Origin: Arcobacter sp.
GTDB taxonomy: Bacteria; Campylobacterota; Campylobacteria; Campylobacterales; Sulfurimonadaceae
Length of the DNA stretch: 50,751 nt
Direction: 5' to 3'
Assembly: GCA_002733885.1 (NCBI GenBank)
Contig: NVXJ01000002.1
Span: forward strand, 60,025 to 110,775
Made by a program: the position numbers and the translations under genes
Shown: positions 24,647 through 33,402 of the stretch, in pieces
Layout of the letters: each line of letters starts with the position of its first letter
Numbering within the stretch: position 1 is the stretch's first letter
Notes under the pieces: model-generated
Told to the model about the DNA's origin: nothing
The model's database searches: none
Seen by the model: the letters and a program-made list of their open reading frames with translations, nothing else

Positions 24647-25873
24647 TTAGGTGTTATTATTAATTAATTTTTCATATAAATTTAAAAGTTCTAACTGCTT
24701 ATCAAGTTCAAATATCTTTTGCTCAACCTTCTCAATTTCTACAGAGTTTTTCAAATTTTGCACATCATACTGGGTCTTATACCCAGCTGTATATAGTTGC
24801 TGTGTGTCACTTAAAAGCGTGGCATAAAGTGTTTCATTTTCCTTTGATAAGGCTATCTTTTTTTGAAAGTTTTTTAAATTTTCACTCACTTGTTCATATA
24901 AGGCAAGAAGCTCACGTTTTTTATCTTCTACAAGGACTAAGGACTTAAGATATTGAACCTGAGCCGACTCCACATCTCTAAGGCTATTAAAATCTATAGG
25001 CATACTTGCCTTTAAGCCATAATTATAATAAGCCGTTTCAGGAGGACTTGGTACGTTTGACCCAGCAAAAGAAGGATTTTCTAGCTTATCCCAATTATAT
25101 CCCGCTGTTATACTCACTGTAGGTAAATACTTAGATAAGGTTACATCCTTATTATATAAGTTCTTTTCACCCTCACTTTGCACCTGTTTAACATCAATAT
25201 TATTTTCTAAAAAGTTTTCTTGACTTATGAGGTCTAAGGAAGGGACTCTTGCTTCCTCATAATTCAAGTCACTAATTGCACCAAACTTTGAGATTAGACG
25301 TTCTTGATTTGTTTGCAAATCATATAAGGTCTGTGTCACCTTATTCTTTTCAATAATCGCATTATTTAAAAAACCAGAATCAAGTTGTCCGTTTAAATAT
25401 TGCTCTTTTTTTTGTTCTAAGTTAATACGTGAATTATCAATTTGAAGTTCTTGTTTAGTAATACTTAAACGACCTTGTTTAATTTGCATAAGCAAGGACA
25501 CTGCGTCTTTAATCATCTTTCTTTTGGCCACGTCTATACTGTACTTATTATAAGCGTAAGAGGCCTGTGCAAATTTTATCCCATAATAAATACCACCACT
25601 TTTAAAGATAGGTTGGTCCATGACAATAGCCGCATTTTGCGTCTTTTGTGTAGGAGAACCTGTTTCATTATAAGGGTTACTTTTAGAGATAGAATAACGC
25701 AATTGTAAGGGCTGAATCCAAGAATCTCTTAACTTCTTTTTTTCTAAAAGACTTTTTTCATAATCATAAGAATATTCTTTTGTCTTAAGATCTGAAATAT
25801 AAGATTGGAGGTCTAAGTCTTGAGCATTAAGAATACTTATTAAGGCAAGGTTATAAAGAAGAAAGTGCTTCAT
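24647..25873 (-). CDS. TolC-like outer-membrane efflux protein
   Basis: A 408-residue protein with a signal peptide (FLLYNLALISILNAQ) and the two-fold repeat of long amphipathic helices and short strands typical of outer-membrane factors (for example SYAYNKYSIDVAKRKM, then KYLPTVSITAGYNWDK and YGLKASMPIDFNSLRDVESAQ). It forms the outer-membrane duct of a tripartite exporter. Its start overlaps the end of argD by 23 bases, and the HlyD-like adaptor lies on the other side of argD. No inner-membrane pump gene is in this cluster. It is somewhat shorter than E. coli TolC. Confidence 0.88.
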   Translation of the reverse strand: MKHFLLYNLALISILNAQDLDLQSYISDLKTKEYSYDYEKSLLEKKKLRDSWIQPLQLRYSISKSNPYNETGSPTQKTQNAAIVMDQPIFKSGGIYYGIKFAQASYAYNKYSIDVAKRKMIKDAVSLLMQIKQGRLSITKQELQIDNSRINLEQKKEQYLNGQLDSGFLNNAIIEKNKVTQTLYDLQTNQERLISKFGAISDLNYEEARVPSLDLISQENFLENNIDVKQVQSEGEKNLYNKDVTLSKYLPTVSITAGYNWDKLENPSFAGSNVPSPPETAYYNYGLKASMPIDFNSLRDVESAQVQYLKSLVLVEDKKRELLALYEQVSENLKNFQKKIALSKENETLYATLLSDTQQLYTAGYKTQYDVQNLKNSVEIEKVEQKIFELDKQLELLNLYEKLINNNT

Positions 25874-27038
25874 CTAAACGCTTAAACCCTTCTATGATTT
25901 CTTCATCACTAATCGTCAAAGGTGGTAAAAATCGCAAGGTATTTCGTCCTGCCTTAAGCATTAGTAGGCCCTTATCATGTGTGGCCTTAATAATATTAGC
26001 TAAGGTCTCAGCATTTTTCACACGTAAACCTCTCATCAAACCAAAGCCTACACTTGAGGTAAATAAATTTCTATTATTTGAAAAAACTTCTTCTAATTTT
26101 GCCTCAAATTTTATAAAGGTTCTGTCTAACTCCCCTGAGTCTTTAAGTTCTGACAAAATATCCATAACGGTATTTGATGCAGCCGTTGAAAGGTAATTTC
26201 CTCCAAAGGTAGATCCATGATCCCCTGGGGTAAGAACTTCTTTTTTAGAGGTCATCACAACACCAATAGGAACACCTCCCCCAAGGCCTTTTGCAAGTGT
26301 AATAATATCAGGTGTAATCTCATACACATTTGAGGCTAAAAACTCACCCGTACGGTAAACACCTGTTTGTACTTCATCCACAATAAGTAAGATGTCTCTT
26401 GACTTTAACATCTTAGATAGAGCTTGAACCTTTGTCTTATCAAGGGGCTGAACACCACCCTCACCTTGAACAAGTTCAATCATAACCGCTACCGTATGGT
26501 CATCAATCATCCCTTCAATCGCGTCTATATCACTAGCATACGTAAAGCCATCAGGAAAGGGACCAAAATAATTATGCATCACTTCTTGACCTGTTGCTTT
26601 TAAGGCCGTAATAGTACGTCCATGAAAAGACTGGTCTAAGGTAATAATTTTATATCTCTTCGTTTCGCCTTCTATCTCACCATACTTACGTGCAATTTTA
26701 ATAGCGCCTTCATTTGATTCAGCCCCTGAATTTGCGAAAAAACATTGCATGTCATATCCACTAAGGGAAACAATGCGCTGTGCACATTTAGCCTGTGGCT
26801 CTATAACATAAAGGTTTGAGATATGGGTGATACTGCTAACTTGATCACAAATGGCCTTGCTAACCTTATCATTAGCATGACCAACACTAACAACGCCTAT
26901 GCCTGAAGTGAAATCTATATAGTCATTACCCTTATCATCTTTTAAAGTTGCATTTTTTCCAGATACGAAGTTTGTATAGTTACGTCCATAAGTGGGGATA
27001 ATATATTTTTTATCTAATTCTTGTAAGTTGTTTTTCAT
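25851..27038 (-). CDS. argD: Acetylornithine aminotransferase ArgD
   Basis: A class-III, PLP-dependent aminotransferase of arginine (and often lysine) synthesis. The 395-residue product has NYTNFVSGKNATLKD, FANSGAESNEGAIKIARK, the PLP-phosphate contact region, IVDEVQTGVYRTGEF, the Schiff-base lysine in ITLAKGLGGGVPIG, and GDHGSTFGGNYLS. An AAGGAA site lies six bases before the ATG. It is embedded between an efflux adaptor gene and a TolC-like gene on the same strand, and overlaps the latter. Immediately upstream are two tandem hairpins, so its transcription may be attenuated or depend on read-through. Confidence 0.94.
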   Translation of the reverse strand: MKNNLQELDKKYIIPTYGRNYTNFVSGKNATLKDDKGNDYIDFTSGIGVVSVGHANDKVSKAICDQVSSITHISNLYVIEPQAKCAQRIVSLSGYDMQCFFANSGAESNEGAIKIARKYGEIEGETKRYKIITLDQSFHGRTITALKATGQEVMHNYFGPFPDGFTYASDIDAIEGMIDDHTVAVMIELVQGEGGVQPLDKTKVQALSKMLKSRDILLIVDEVQTGVYRTGEFLASNVYEITPDIITLAKGLGGGVPIGVVMTSKKEVLTPGDHGSTFGGNYLSTAASNTVMDILSELKDSGELDRTFIKFEAKLEEVFSNNRNLFTSSVGFGLMRGLRVKNAETLANIIKATHDKGLLMLKAGRNTLRFLPPLTISDEEIIEGFKRLDEALSSL

Positions 27039-27047
27039 AGAGGATTC

Positions 27048-27169
27048 CTTATTTAGTTATTTTATTCAAAAAAAGGTGAAATTGTTCACCTTTTTTTGAA
27101 GTATCCTGATTTAGTTATTTTACTCAGAAGAAAAGTGAAGTTATTCACTCTGCTTCTGAGGTATTTTAA
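27048..27169 (-). repeat. Tandem duplication of a long hairpin between the adaptor gene and argD
   Basis: Two units of about 58 bases share the flanking sequence TTTAGTTATTTTA on one side and TGA(A/G)GTAT on the other. Unit 1 contains a perfect 16-pair stem (TTCAAAAAAAGGTGAA at 27065-27080, loop ATTG, partner 27085-27100). Unit 2 has CTCAGAAG/CTTCTGAG and AGTGAA/TTCACT (27123-27160) around a 3x3 internal loop. Outer pairs differ between units but stay complementary. On the minus strand unit 2 contains the last codons and the stop of the adaptor gene, so both likely act as its terminators. Confidence 0.75.
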
Positions 27170-27953
27170 ATTCTATTTTATATAGTTTTGAAAATTGTTT
27201 TGGTGCCCTTATTAGTATCTCCGTCTTATATGAAGATATATGTTCTGTATCGCTTAGGGGCCAAATCTTATCAATTTTATATGTACTTTTTTCATTATTA
27301 AGATAAATTATTTTTTCTTTTATCCCTTCTAACTCATTAAGGTTTAAAAATATGGTTAGCTTAGCACGGGAGATATCAGCAACCTGAGCTAAATTCATTC
27401 CAGGGTTAACCACCTGTCCTTTTTTGACATATAACTCATATAAGACCATGCCCTTAGCCTTAATATGCTTATCTTTGATAGAACGTTTAAGTTGAGCTAG
27501 TCTTAACTCAGTATCATTAAGCCCGGAACTTATTGTTTCTAATTTTTCCAGGGTACTTAACTCAAGATTTTGTGTACTTGAAAGGTCAAAAAACTCTTTG
27601 TCTTTTTCAACACTTGATTTAATAGGAAGGTCTTTAATTCTTTCATAATTTTTATTTTTCTTTTCAATCATAATTGAAAGGTTATTTGCCATTTTTTTAT
27701 TAAGTTCTAAACTTTTTTGCAAGTTGATCTTTTTTGCTTTTAAAAGAAGTAATTCTTTTTGATCTAATTCATCATCAATGCGAATAAAACTAGCTGAACC
27801 AAGTATCTTACCTTCGAATCTTTCATCTGATTTAATAACCAGTCCTGAGACATTAGACTGCAAGGTGTACAAGAGATAAGGTTCAGCCTTTGAATAATAT
27901 TCAGAGCCCATTAAAAAAAGGCTTAAGCTTATAAATAATATTATACTTTTCAT
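27141..27953 (-). CDS. HlyD-like periplasmic adaptor protein
   Basis: This looks like a membrane-fusion (adaptor) protein of a tripartite exporter. It has a signal peptide (SIILFISLSLFLMGSEYY), a lipoyl-like half (VSGLVIKSDERFEGKILG), a coiled-coil hairpin (about residues 75-160), the returning lipoyl half (KAKGMVLYELYVKKGQVVNPGMNLAQVAD) and a short beta-barrel. At about 270 residues it is small for the family. I chose the ATG at 27953 over a TTG at 27968. A TATAAT (27960-27965, minus) ends six bases before that ATG and no ribosome site is visible, so the mRNA may be leaderless. The matching outer-membrane protein is the TolC-like gene beyond argD. Confidence 0.78.
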   Translation of the reverse strand: MKSIILFISLSLFLMGSEYYSKAEPYLLYTLQSNVSGLVIKSDERFEGKILGSASFIRIDDELDQKELLLLKAKKINLQKSLELNKKMANNLSIMIEKKNKNYERIKDLPIKSSVEKDKEFFDLSSTQNLELSTLEKLETISSGLNDTELRLAQLKRSIKDKHIKAKGMVLYELYVKKGQVVNPGMNLAQVADISRAKLTIFLNLNELEGIKEKIIYLNNEKSTYKIDKIWPLSDTEHISSYKTEILIRAPKQFSKLYKIEFKIPQKQSE

Positions 27954-27959
27954 AAGATG

Positions 27960-27965
27960 ATTATA
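27960..27965 (-). promoter_or_regulatory. -10 element almost touching the adaptor start codon
   Basis: TATAAT on the minus strand ends six bases before the ATG at 27953, which would place the transcription start at or beside the A of the start codon. This suggests a leaderless transcript, unless translation begins at the upstream TTG. Confidence 0.4.
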
Positions 27966-28015
27966 CAATAAATATTCTCTATATTAGGCTTCAAACATTT
28001 GTTTATTATCTATGC

Positions 28016-28021
28016 TATAAT
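28016..28021 (+). promoter_or_regulatory. -10 element for cheV
   Basis: TATAAT about 60 bases before the cheV start codon. An AAGGAC ribosome site lies at about 28070. No convincing -35. Confidence 0.4.
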
Positions 28022-28079
28022 TATTTTCAATACGATATCTTTGTTAACGCAGCTTCAGATATTTTACTAAGGACTAAAC

Positions 28080-29030
28080 ATGTCATTAATGGACCACGTT
28101 GATGCTTCCACTCAACTCGCAAAAAACAATGAGGTACAACTTCTCGTTTTTAAGGCTTCAATGGGTGAAGACTCTCCCTACTACGCAATAAACGTTTTTA
28201 AAACACGAGAAGTAGTAGAGGCTAAGAATCATTTTCTTACTCAGATTCCTTCTTCTCACCCTTTTCTTGAGGGCACTATTGTCCTTCGAGGTGTACAAAT
28301 ACCTATCTTAAACCTACCCCTTTGGCTAGACCATCCTATCACTTATGAAGACCAAGAAAGTTCTAGACTCTTGATTTGTGACTTTAATGGTATTATTATT
28401 GGTCTACGTATTACTGAGGCCCACCGTGTTATTAAAAAGAATTGGTCTGATATGCATGCGCCTGATTCTTATAATATGAATGACCATGCAAAGGTTGTAA
28501 ATGATACACGATTAGAAGATGGTAGCATTTGTATGGTCTTAGACTTTGAGCAACTTTTAGCTGATGTTATACCTTCTGCCATGGTAAATGTGGACCAATC
28601 TCCTGAAAATATTCGTGATGTTATCATTCCCGAAAAACTACGTAATGGGAAACTTCTTATTGCAGAAGATTCAAAGGTTGCACAAAGACACTTACATCAA
28701 ATACTAACAAAGGCAGAAATTAATCATCAAATCTTTAATAATGGAAAGCTTCTTATGAATTATATTACTGCCCTTCCTGACAAGTCTATAATCCCCGCTA
28801 TTGTTACGGATATAGAAATGCCTGAGATGTCTGGGTTTACAGTTATTCGTTTATTAAAAGAAAGTCCGGAAACGGCTAATATTCCTATTATAGTTAATTC
28901 TTCTATGACGGGAGATAATAATAAGCGAGAGGCTGAGAGTTTAGGAGCAGATGGTTTTGTTAATAAAACAAAAAGTCATGATATTCTTCCCTTAGTCATA
29001 CAACTTATGGAAGAAAAAGGCTTAAGTTAA
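28080..29030 (+). CDS. cheV: Chemotaxis coupling protein CheV
   Basis: CheV combines a CheW-like coupling domain with a receiver and links chemoreceptors to CheA. The 316-residue product has the CheW part at about residues 15-165 (VFKTREVVEAKNHFLTQIPSSHPFLEGTIVLRG is the classic region) and the receiver at about 185-310 (LLIAEDSKVAQRHL, phospho-Asp in IVTDIEMPEMSG, Thr/Ser in VNSSMTG, Lys in VNKTKS). It is a single gene with its own promoter. No cheA, cheW or receptor lies in the window. It is convergent with the nitronate-monooxygenase-like gene and overlaps its end by four bases. Confidence 0.95.
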   Translation: MSLMDHVDASTQLAKNNEVQLLVFKASMGEDSPYYAINVFKTREVVEAKNHFLTQIPSSHPFLEGTIVLRGVQIPILNLPLWLDHPITYEDQESSRLLICDFNGIIIGLRITEAHRVIKKNWSDMHAPDSYNMNDHAKVVNDTRLEDGSICMVLDFEQLLADVIPSAMVNVDQSPENIRDVIIPEKLRNGKLLIAEDSKVAQRHLHQILTKAEINHQIFNNGKLLMNYITALPDKSIIPAIVTDIEMPEMSGFTVIRLLKESPETANIPIIVNSSMTGDNNKREAESLGADGFVNKTKSHDILPLVIQLMEEKGLS

Positions 29031-29986
29031 GGCCCACTAAAGTTTTTAATAATATCTTCCACTGTTTCTAATGTCTTAATACCTTCCACACTTTTTCCTG
29101 CTTGGAAAAAGCCTTGTTGAGACTTCTTTCCTTTAACAAGATCTTTTAAATTTTTTATAGAGCGTAACATATACACAAGACGAACAAAGCCCTTTAATAA
29201 AGAGTTTTCTAACATCCACGAAACAAAGGCATTAGGTTCTAGGCCTAGTCTTTGTATATAAGGTGTATTAATGACACTCACCTTTACACCTGTTAAATTT
29301 AAAGAAAACACTATGTCTTCTTTTTTAGCCTTAAGGATTGCTTCTTTATACTCACTTGGAACCTTACACTCTACGCTTGCTATAAAACGTGTGCCCATTT
29401 GAACGCCCGCATAACCTAAGTCTAGTACCCTATCATAAGTCTGTTTATCTCCAACACCACCCGCGCAGACTAGGGGAAGACCTAAGCCTTTTAACTCCTC
29501 ATATAAAATCTTGGCCTCAATATTCCCTGCATGTCCTCCAGCATTTGAATTAACACAAATAAGACCATCAACCTTAGCTTTTATAGCTATACGAGCCCAT
29601 TTAAGCTCTGTTACATCATGATAAACCTTAGCTCCTGACTTATGTACTTGTGTAACAACCCAGTCTGGCTTTCCTAAGGAGGTGATAAAGAATCTAATCC
29701 CTTCTTCTAGTGCGATCTCAATCCACTCTTTCATTCGGTCTTCATACTTCTTAGAACTTTTTTCAATGAGTACATTCATGCCTATAGGTTTAGAGCTAAG
29801 ACTTTTAATATAACGTATACCTTCTACAAAGTCATATCCATGGACATAGGTTAAGGATATTGGCTGAATAATACCTATACCCCCCGCCTCAGATACTGCT
29901 GCTACAAGCTCAGGGTTTGAGCAAGGATACATGGGGCCACCAATAATAGGAACTTCAATACCTGCATCTTCTAAAAATTTATTCAT
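29027..29986 (-). CDS. Nitronate monooxygenase / 2-nitropropane dioxygenase-like flavoprotein
   Basis: A 319-residue TIM-barrel FMN protein. The family pattern is clear: an N-terminal GGPMYPCSNPELVAAVSEAGGIG, GMNVLIEKS, the VNSNAGGHAG loop (His in the active-site region), LPLVCAGGVGD, and YAGVQMGTRFIASVEC for phosphate binding. Relatives oxidise alkyl nitronates, but others, such as FabK, are enoyl-ACP reductases. The neighbour encodes a hotdog protein and the two genes are translationally coupled (TAATG), so a role in lipid or acyl-CoA metabolism is also possible. Confidence 0.85.
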   Translation of the reverse strand: MNKFLEDAGIEVPIIGGPMYPCSNPELVAAVSEAGGIGIIQPISLTYVHGYDFVEGIRYIKSLSSKPIGMNVLIEKSSKKYEDRMKEWIEIALEEGIRFFITSLGKPDWVVTQVHKSGAKVYHDVTELKWARIAIKAKVDGLICVNSNAGGHAGNIEAKILYEELKGLGLPLVCAGGVGDKQTYDRVLDLGYAGVQMGTRFIASVECKVPSEYKEAILKAKKEDIVFSLNLTGVKVSVINTPYIQRLGLEPNAFVSWMLENSLLKGFVRLVYMLRSIKNLKDLVKGKKSQQGFFQAGKSVEGIKTLETVEDIIKNFSGP

Positions 29987-30462
29987 TATTTTTCCTCAAG
30001 TTCAAAGAGACCAAGCTTCCAAAGAACAGAAACTTTGGCCACACATTCACCTTGAACATCAAAAATATCTGCGTAAACCATAAACTCCGTATCTTTATTT
30101 ATTTTAGGGAGTTCACATTTACACACAGCCCTCAAGGTACCTCTGGCCTTTTTTAAAAACTCTATAGATATATGCTTAACTATACCTCTTATATTAGGCT
30201 CTAAAGAACCTAATACAGCTATACCGCTGGTAAATTCGCCTAGGTTGGTTAGTGCGATGGCATGAATGGAATTAAGATGGTTTCTATTTTTCTTTTTGTC
30301 TTTTAATAGTACTTGTGCGTGGCCTTTTTCTAAGACATCGATACATGCTCCCAAGGAACCGGTATAAGGATTAACAAAACGAATAAGATAGGAAAAAAAA
30401 GCCTTTCCCAGAGGTATATTTGAAAAATACTTCCAAAAACTAAAAACCTTTTGTATAGACAT
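29986..30462 (-). CDS. Hotdog-fold protein (DUF4442-like, thioesterase superfamily)
   Basis: The 158-residue product is a small hotdog protein. It begins with a helical segment (FWKYFSNIPLGKAFFSYLIRFVNPYTGSLGA), then has the long central helix NHLNSIHAIALTNLGEFTSGIAVLGSL and strands (IEFLKKARGTLRAVCKCELPKI). This pattern fits the DUF4442 group, which is related to acyl-CoA thioesterases; the substrate is unknown. An AAAGGAG ribosome site precedes the ATG. It lies 11 bases after the binding-protein gene and overlaps the flavoprotein gene by one base, so the three are an operon. Confidence 0.75.
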   Translation of the reverse strand: MSIQKVFSFWKYFSNIPLGKAFFSYLIRFVNPYTGSLGACIDVLEKGHAQVLLKDKKKNRNHLNSIHAIALTNLGEFTSGIAVLGSLEPNIRGIVKHISIEFLKKARGTLRAVCKCELPKINKDTEFMVYADIFDVQGECVAKVSVLWKLGLFELEEK

Positions 30463-30473
30463 TTCAGACTCCT

Positions 30474-31193
30474 TTAATAAGGAAATATTGTATATTCAGA
30501 TTTAAAATAAATCTCTTTAAAATCATCTTGGAGTATAAGATTTTTCATTCTTTCATCCCATATCTTCATTAATTTTTTTCCCTTTTTACTTTTAGTAAAG
30601 GCAGGATATAACTTTAATTGCAAGATTGTTTTCTTAGCAAATTCTTTAGAAGAAAGCTTTGCCTTAGATAAATAAACTTGAATATCTTCTTTCTCATCTA
30701 TAAAAACATCAATACGATCACTTTTTAACTGTTTTAGCCCATTTATTCTGTTGCTTGACTCTTTAATTTTCATCTTAACATTAAGGTACTTATCATAGTC
30801 ATAACCTCTAATCCATCCAAGAGTAAGGCCATCTAAGCTTTCCTTACCCTTCCATTCTTCTATCGTTTCATGCCTAAAGATAGCCACAACAATATCTTGG
30901 TCAAAATAATACTTAGGATACAAGGCAAAAGATTTTTCATCCTTATAAGCAGCTAAGAAGATATCAGCATTATTACTATGTACCAGTTCAGTGGCCTCAC
31001 TATAAGAAACGTGTTTTTTTATAATGCTGTAGCCAAGAGGTTCATAAACGCGCTGCATAATTTCCCAGTACAAACCTGTACCATCTCTATTAGTAGCACC
31101 CTTCCATGATTCAGTGGCAATAATAATTTGTTTATCAACTTCAGCCCAGAGAAAAGATGAAAAGAAAATTAAAAAAATTAGTATAAATTTCAT
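30474..31193 (-). CDS. Periplasmic solute-binding-like protein (SBP family 3)
   Basis: A 239-residue secreted protein with a signal peptide (FILIFLIFFSSFLWAE) and the fold of amino-acid-type binding proteins: IIIATESWKGATNRDGTGLYWEIMQRVYEPLGY, then ADIFLAAYKDE, LTLGWIRGYDYDKYL and RIDVFIDEKEDI. It keeps the two-lobe pattern but has no permease or ATPase gene beside it. Many such orphan proteins in this phylum are sensors or have unknown roles. An AAGGAT site precedes the ATG. The first gene of an apparent operon with the hotdog and flavoprotein genes. Confidence 0.8.
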   Translation of the reverse strand: MKFILIFLIFFSSFLWAEVDKQIIIATESWKGATNRDGTGLYWEIMQRVYEPLGYSIIKKHVSYSEATELVHSNNADIFLAAYKDEKSFALYPKYYFDQDIVVAIFRHETIEEWKGKESLDGLTLGWIRGYDYDKYLNVKMKIKESSNRINGLKQLKSDRIDVFIDEKEDIQVYLSKAKLSSKEFAKKTILQLKLYPAFTKSKKGKKLMKIWDERMKNLILQDDFKEIYFKSEYTIFPY

Positions 31194-31311
31194 ATATATC
31201 CTTATTGCTGCAAAAAGGCAACAATTGTATAAGTATAAATTATTATATCAAAAGAAGTTCATACAAAAAGTTAAAAGTTAAATTTTAGAAAAAGAAAGAG
31301 TATCAAAGGCT

Positions 31312-31656
31312 TTAGACCTGAGTACATACACGCTGTATATCTTCAGCAAGCCCTTCATTAAAGCCAAATTCAACATTAAATTCACCATTTGAGTGCAAGT
31401 TGTAATTTAATGTATTCCAATTTTCTTTTGTTTTAGCTTGTAATTCAATAAGGTCATTCATTAATATTTTTTTATGCTCTTTTATAGAAGAAAAGGAGTT
31501 TGCTTCACTTCCATCTACTTGTAGATATCCACCAGATATTTTTAGGGCTAAGGAATGTAGTTCAACTTCTAGGACCGCGTCACAAAAGCTTCCATCTATA
31601 CCCTTAATCAGCATCTGAGAAATACTATTATAAATTTCATCTATAGAACGCGTCAT
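31312..31656 (-). CDS. Small protein, possibly YezG/DUF600-like
   Basis: A 114-residue soluble protein with an AAGGAT ribosome site. It starts MTRSIDEIYNSISQMLIKG and ends with WNTLNYNLHSNGEFNVEFGFNEGLAEDI. The W-x-x-x-x-Y-x-L-x-x-x-G-x-F pattern reminds me of the YezG (DUF600) immunity family, in which such proteins neutralise toxins, but the match is by eye and weak. No toxin gene lies next to it: the neighbours are serA and the binding protein. It stands alone with its own gaps on either side. Confidence 0.6.
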   Translation of the reverse strand: MTRSIDEIYNSISQMLIKGIDGSFCDAVLEVELHSLALKISGGYLQVDGSEANSFSSIKEHKKILMNDLIELQAKTKENWNTLNYNLHSNGEFNVEFGFNEGLAEDIQRVCTQV

Positions 31657-31739
31657 ATTAATCCTTAAAGAAACTATTTTATAATGATAAACATTTATTG
31701 TTCCAAAAAAGAAAATAAGTAAAAAAGGGGGAAATTAAA

Positions 31740-31757
31740 TTAGCCCCAAAGGGCTAA
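31740..31757 (-). terminator. Terminator after serA
   Basis: TTAGCCC and GGGCTAA form a perfect 7-pair hairpin with a 4-base loop (TTTG on the minus strand), three bases past the serA stop. On the minus strand it is followed by TTTAATTT and then a run of C and T. Confidence 0.75.
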
Positions 31758-31760
31758 GGA

Positions 31761-33344
31761 TTACATACGTGCGTAGTCTACGCTTATACAAGCATCAAGC
31801 TCGCTAAGTTCTTTAAGTGTTGTTTTACTCACATCTGAGTCAGTAATAATTACTGCTAGTGCTTGGTTCTTGTTGCGACCTAAACGGAAATCCGCAATAT
31901 TTACATCATGTTTGGCTAAGGTTGTACCAATTTGACCGATAACACCTGGAACATCTGTATTTTTATAAATAATGAGGTTGCCCTTAGGTTCGATATCTAA
32001 GTCAAATCCATTAATATCAACAATACGTTGAACATCTTCATCAAAGATAGTCGATGAGATTTCTACTGTATCTTTTTCTGTTGTTAGTTTAACCGTAATT
32101 CTATTTTTATAAATACTTGTACTTGCTTCTTCTTCAAAATCAAGTAAGATACCACGGTCTTGTGCTACAAACTCTGCATTCACGTAATTAATCTTCTCTC
32201 CTAAAGCTTCTGATAATGCACCAACCGTTACAAAGGTCATAAGTGACTTTAGGTAAGCCGAAATATCACCCTGAGCAGATATTTTAATAGACTTAACAGG
32301 CGCCTTATTAATCTGTGCCGCTAAGAAGGCTGTTTTTTGTGAAAGTTCTAAGAACGGCTTCACAAAGGCAGGAATCTTGTTTTCATCTATAGGAAGATTA
32401 AAAGCATTTTTAAATTCAATTCCCTTTGCTGCATTAAGGGCTTGAGCTGCTGCTTGAGTACCAATGTTATACTGAGACTCAAAGGTATTTGCACCAAGAT
32501 GAGGAGAAACAACAATGTTATCTAGGTCTAATAATGGGTGGTTAATAGCAGGTTCTTTGTTAAACACATCAATACCGGCAAAACGAATTTTTCCAGACTT
32601 CAAGTTGTTAAAAAGGGCTTCTTCATTATAAAGACCACCACGAGCACAGTTAATTAAAACCACACCGTCTTTCATCTTAGCCATTTCAGCCTCATCAAGC
32701 ATGTTTAATGTTTCTTGATTTTTTGGTGTATGAATAGTGATGATATCACAGGCTAAAATATCATCAAAATTAGTTGTATATTCTACACCAAGGTCAGTTG
32801 CCTTAGATGAAGAAATATATGGGTCATAAGCGACAACATCCATTTCAAATGCCTTCGCACGAATAGCTACACGGCTCCCAATGTTACCAAAACCGATAAC
32901 ACCAAGCTTTTTGCCCTTCATCTCATAACCATACCATTTTTCTCTTTTCCAGATTCTCTGGTTTTTAAGATGGTCATGTGAGTAAGGAAACATTCTCATA
33001 CAAGAAAGCATATGTGTCATTGTAAGCTCAACTGCTGCAATAGTGTTAGCAGTAGGTACATTCATAACAATAATACCTTCTTTAGAACAACCTTCAATAT
33101 CTACATTATCAACACCAACACCTGCTCTAATTACAGCCTTAAGTTTCTTAGCAGCGGCAATAAATTTAGTATCTACATCAGTAGAGCTACGAGTGATAGC
33201 GATGTCTGCTGTCGCAATAACATCTAAAAGTGCAACTTTATCAATATCAGCGGCAAAAACATATTCAATTTGATCGTCATTAGCAAGCATATCAAGACCG
33301 GCTTGGTGGATATGGTCACATACTACTACTTTTGGCTTAGACAT
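31761..33344 (-). CDS. serA: D-3-phosphoglycerate dehydrogenase SerA
   Basis: SerA oxidises 3-phosphoglycerate with NAD+ in the first step of serine synthesis. At 527 residues it is the long type with an extra intervening domain and a C-terminal ACT domain. The Rossmann motif GVIGFGNIGSRVA, NCARGG (catalytic Arg), FNKEPA (Glu) and SPHLGANTFESQ (His) are all present. The ACT domain (about 455-527, LIIYKNTDVPGVIGQIGTTLAKHDVNIADFRLGR) binds serine for feedback inhibition in related enzymes. An AAAGGAA site precedes the ATG. It follows the small membrane protein and rpsA on the same strand, as in Campylobacter. Confidence 0.96.
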   Translation of the reverse strand: MSKPKVVVCDHIHQAGLDMLANDDQIEYVFAADIDKVALLDVIATADIAITRSSTDVDTKFIAAAKKLKAVIRAGVGVDNVDIEGCSKEGIIVMNVPTANTIAAVELTMTHMLSCMRMFPYSHDHLKNQRIWKREKWYGYEMKGKKLGVIGFGNIGSRVAIRAKAFEMDVVAYDPYISSSKATDLGVEYTTNFDDILACDIITIHTPKNQETLNMLDEAEMAKMKDGVVLINCARGGLYNEEALFNNLKSGKIRFAGIDVFNKEPAINHPLLDLDNIVVSPHLGANTFESQYNIGTQAAAQALNAAKGIEFKNAFNLPIDENKIPAFVKPFLELSQKTAFLAAQINKAPVKSIKISAQGDISAYLKSLMTFVTVGALSEALGEKINYVNAEFVAQDRGILLDFEEEASTSIYKNRITVKLTTEKDTVEISSTIFDEDVQRIVDINGFDLDIEPKGNLIIYKNTDVPGVIGQIGTTLAKHDVNIADFRLGRNKNQALAVIITDSDVSKTTLKELSELDACISVDYARM

Positions 33345-33402
33345 ATAAAAATTCCTTTATAAATAAAAATAAAAAGACTCATCTGAGCACTTTTATTTGT
33401 AT

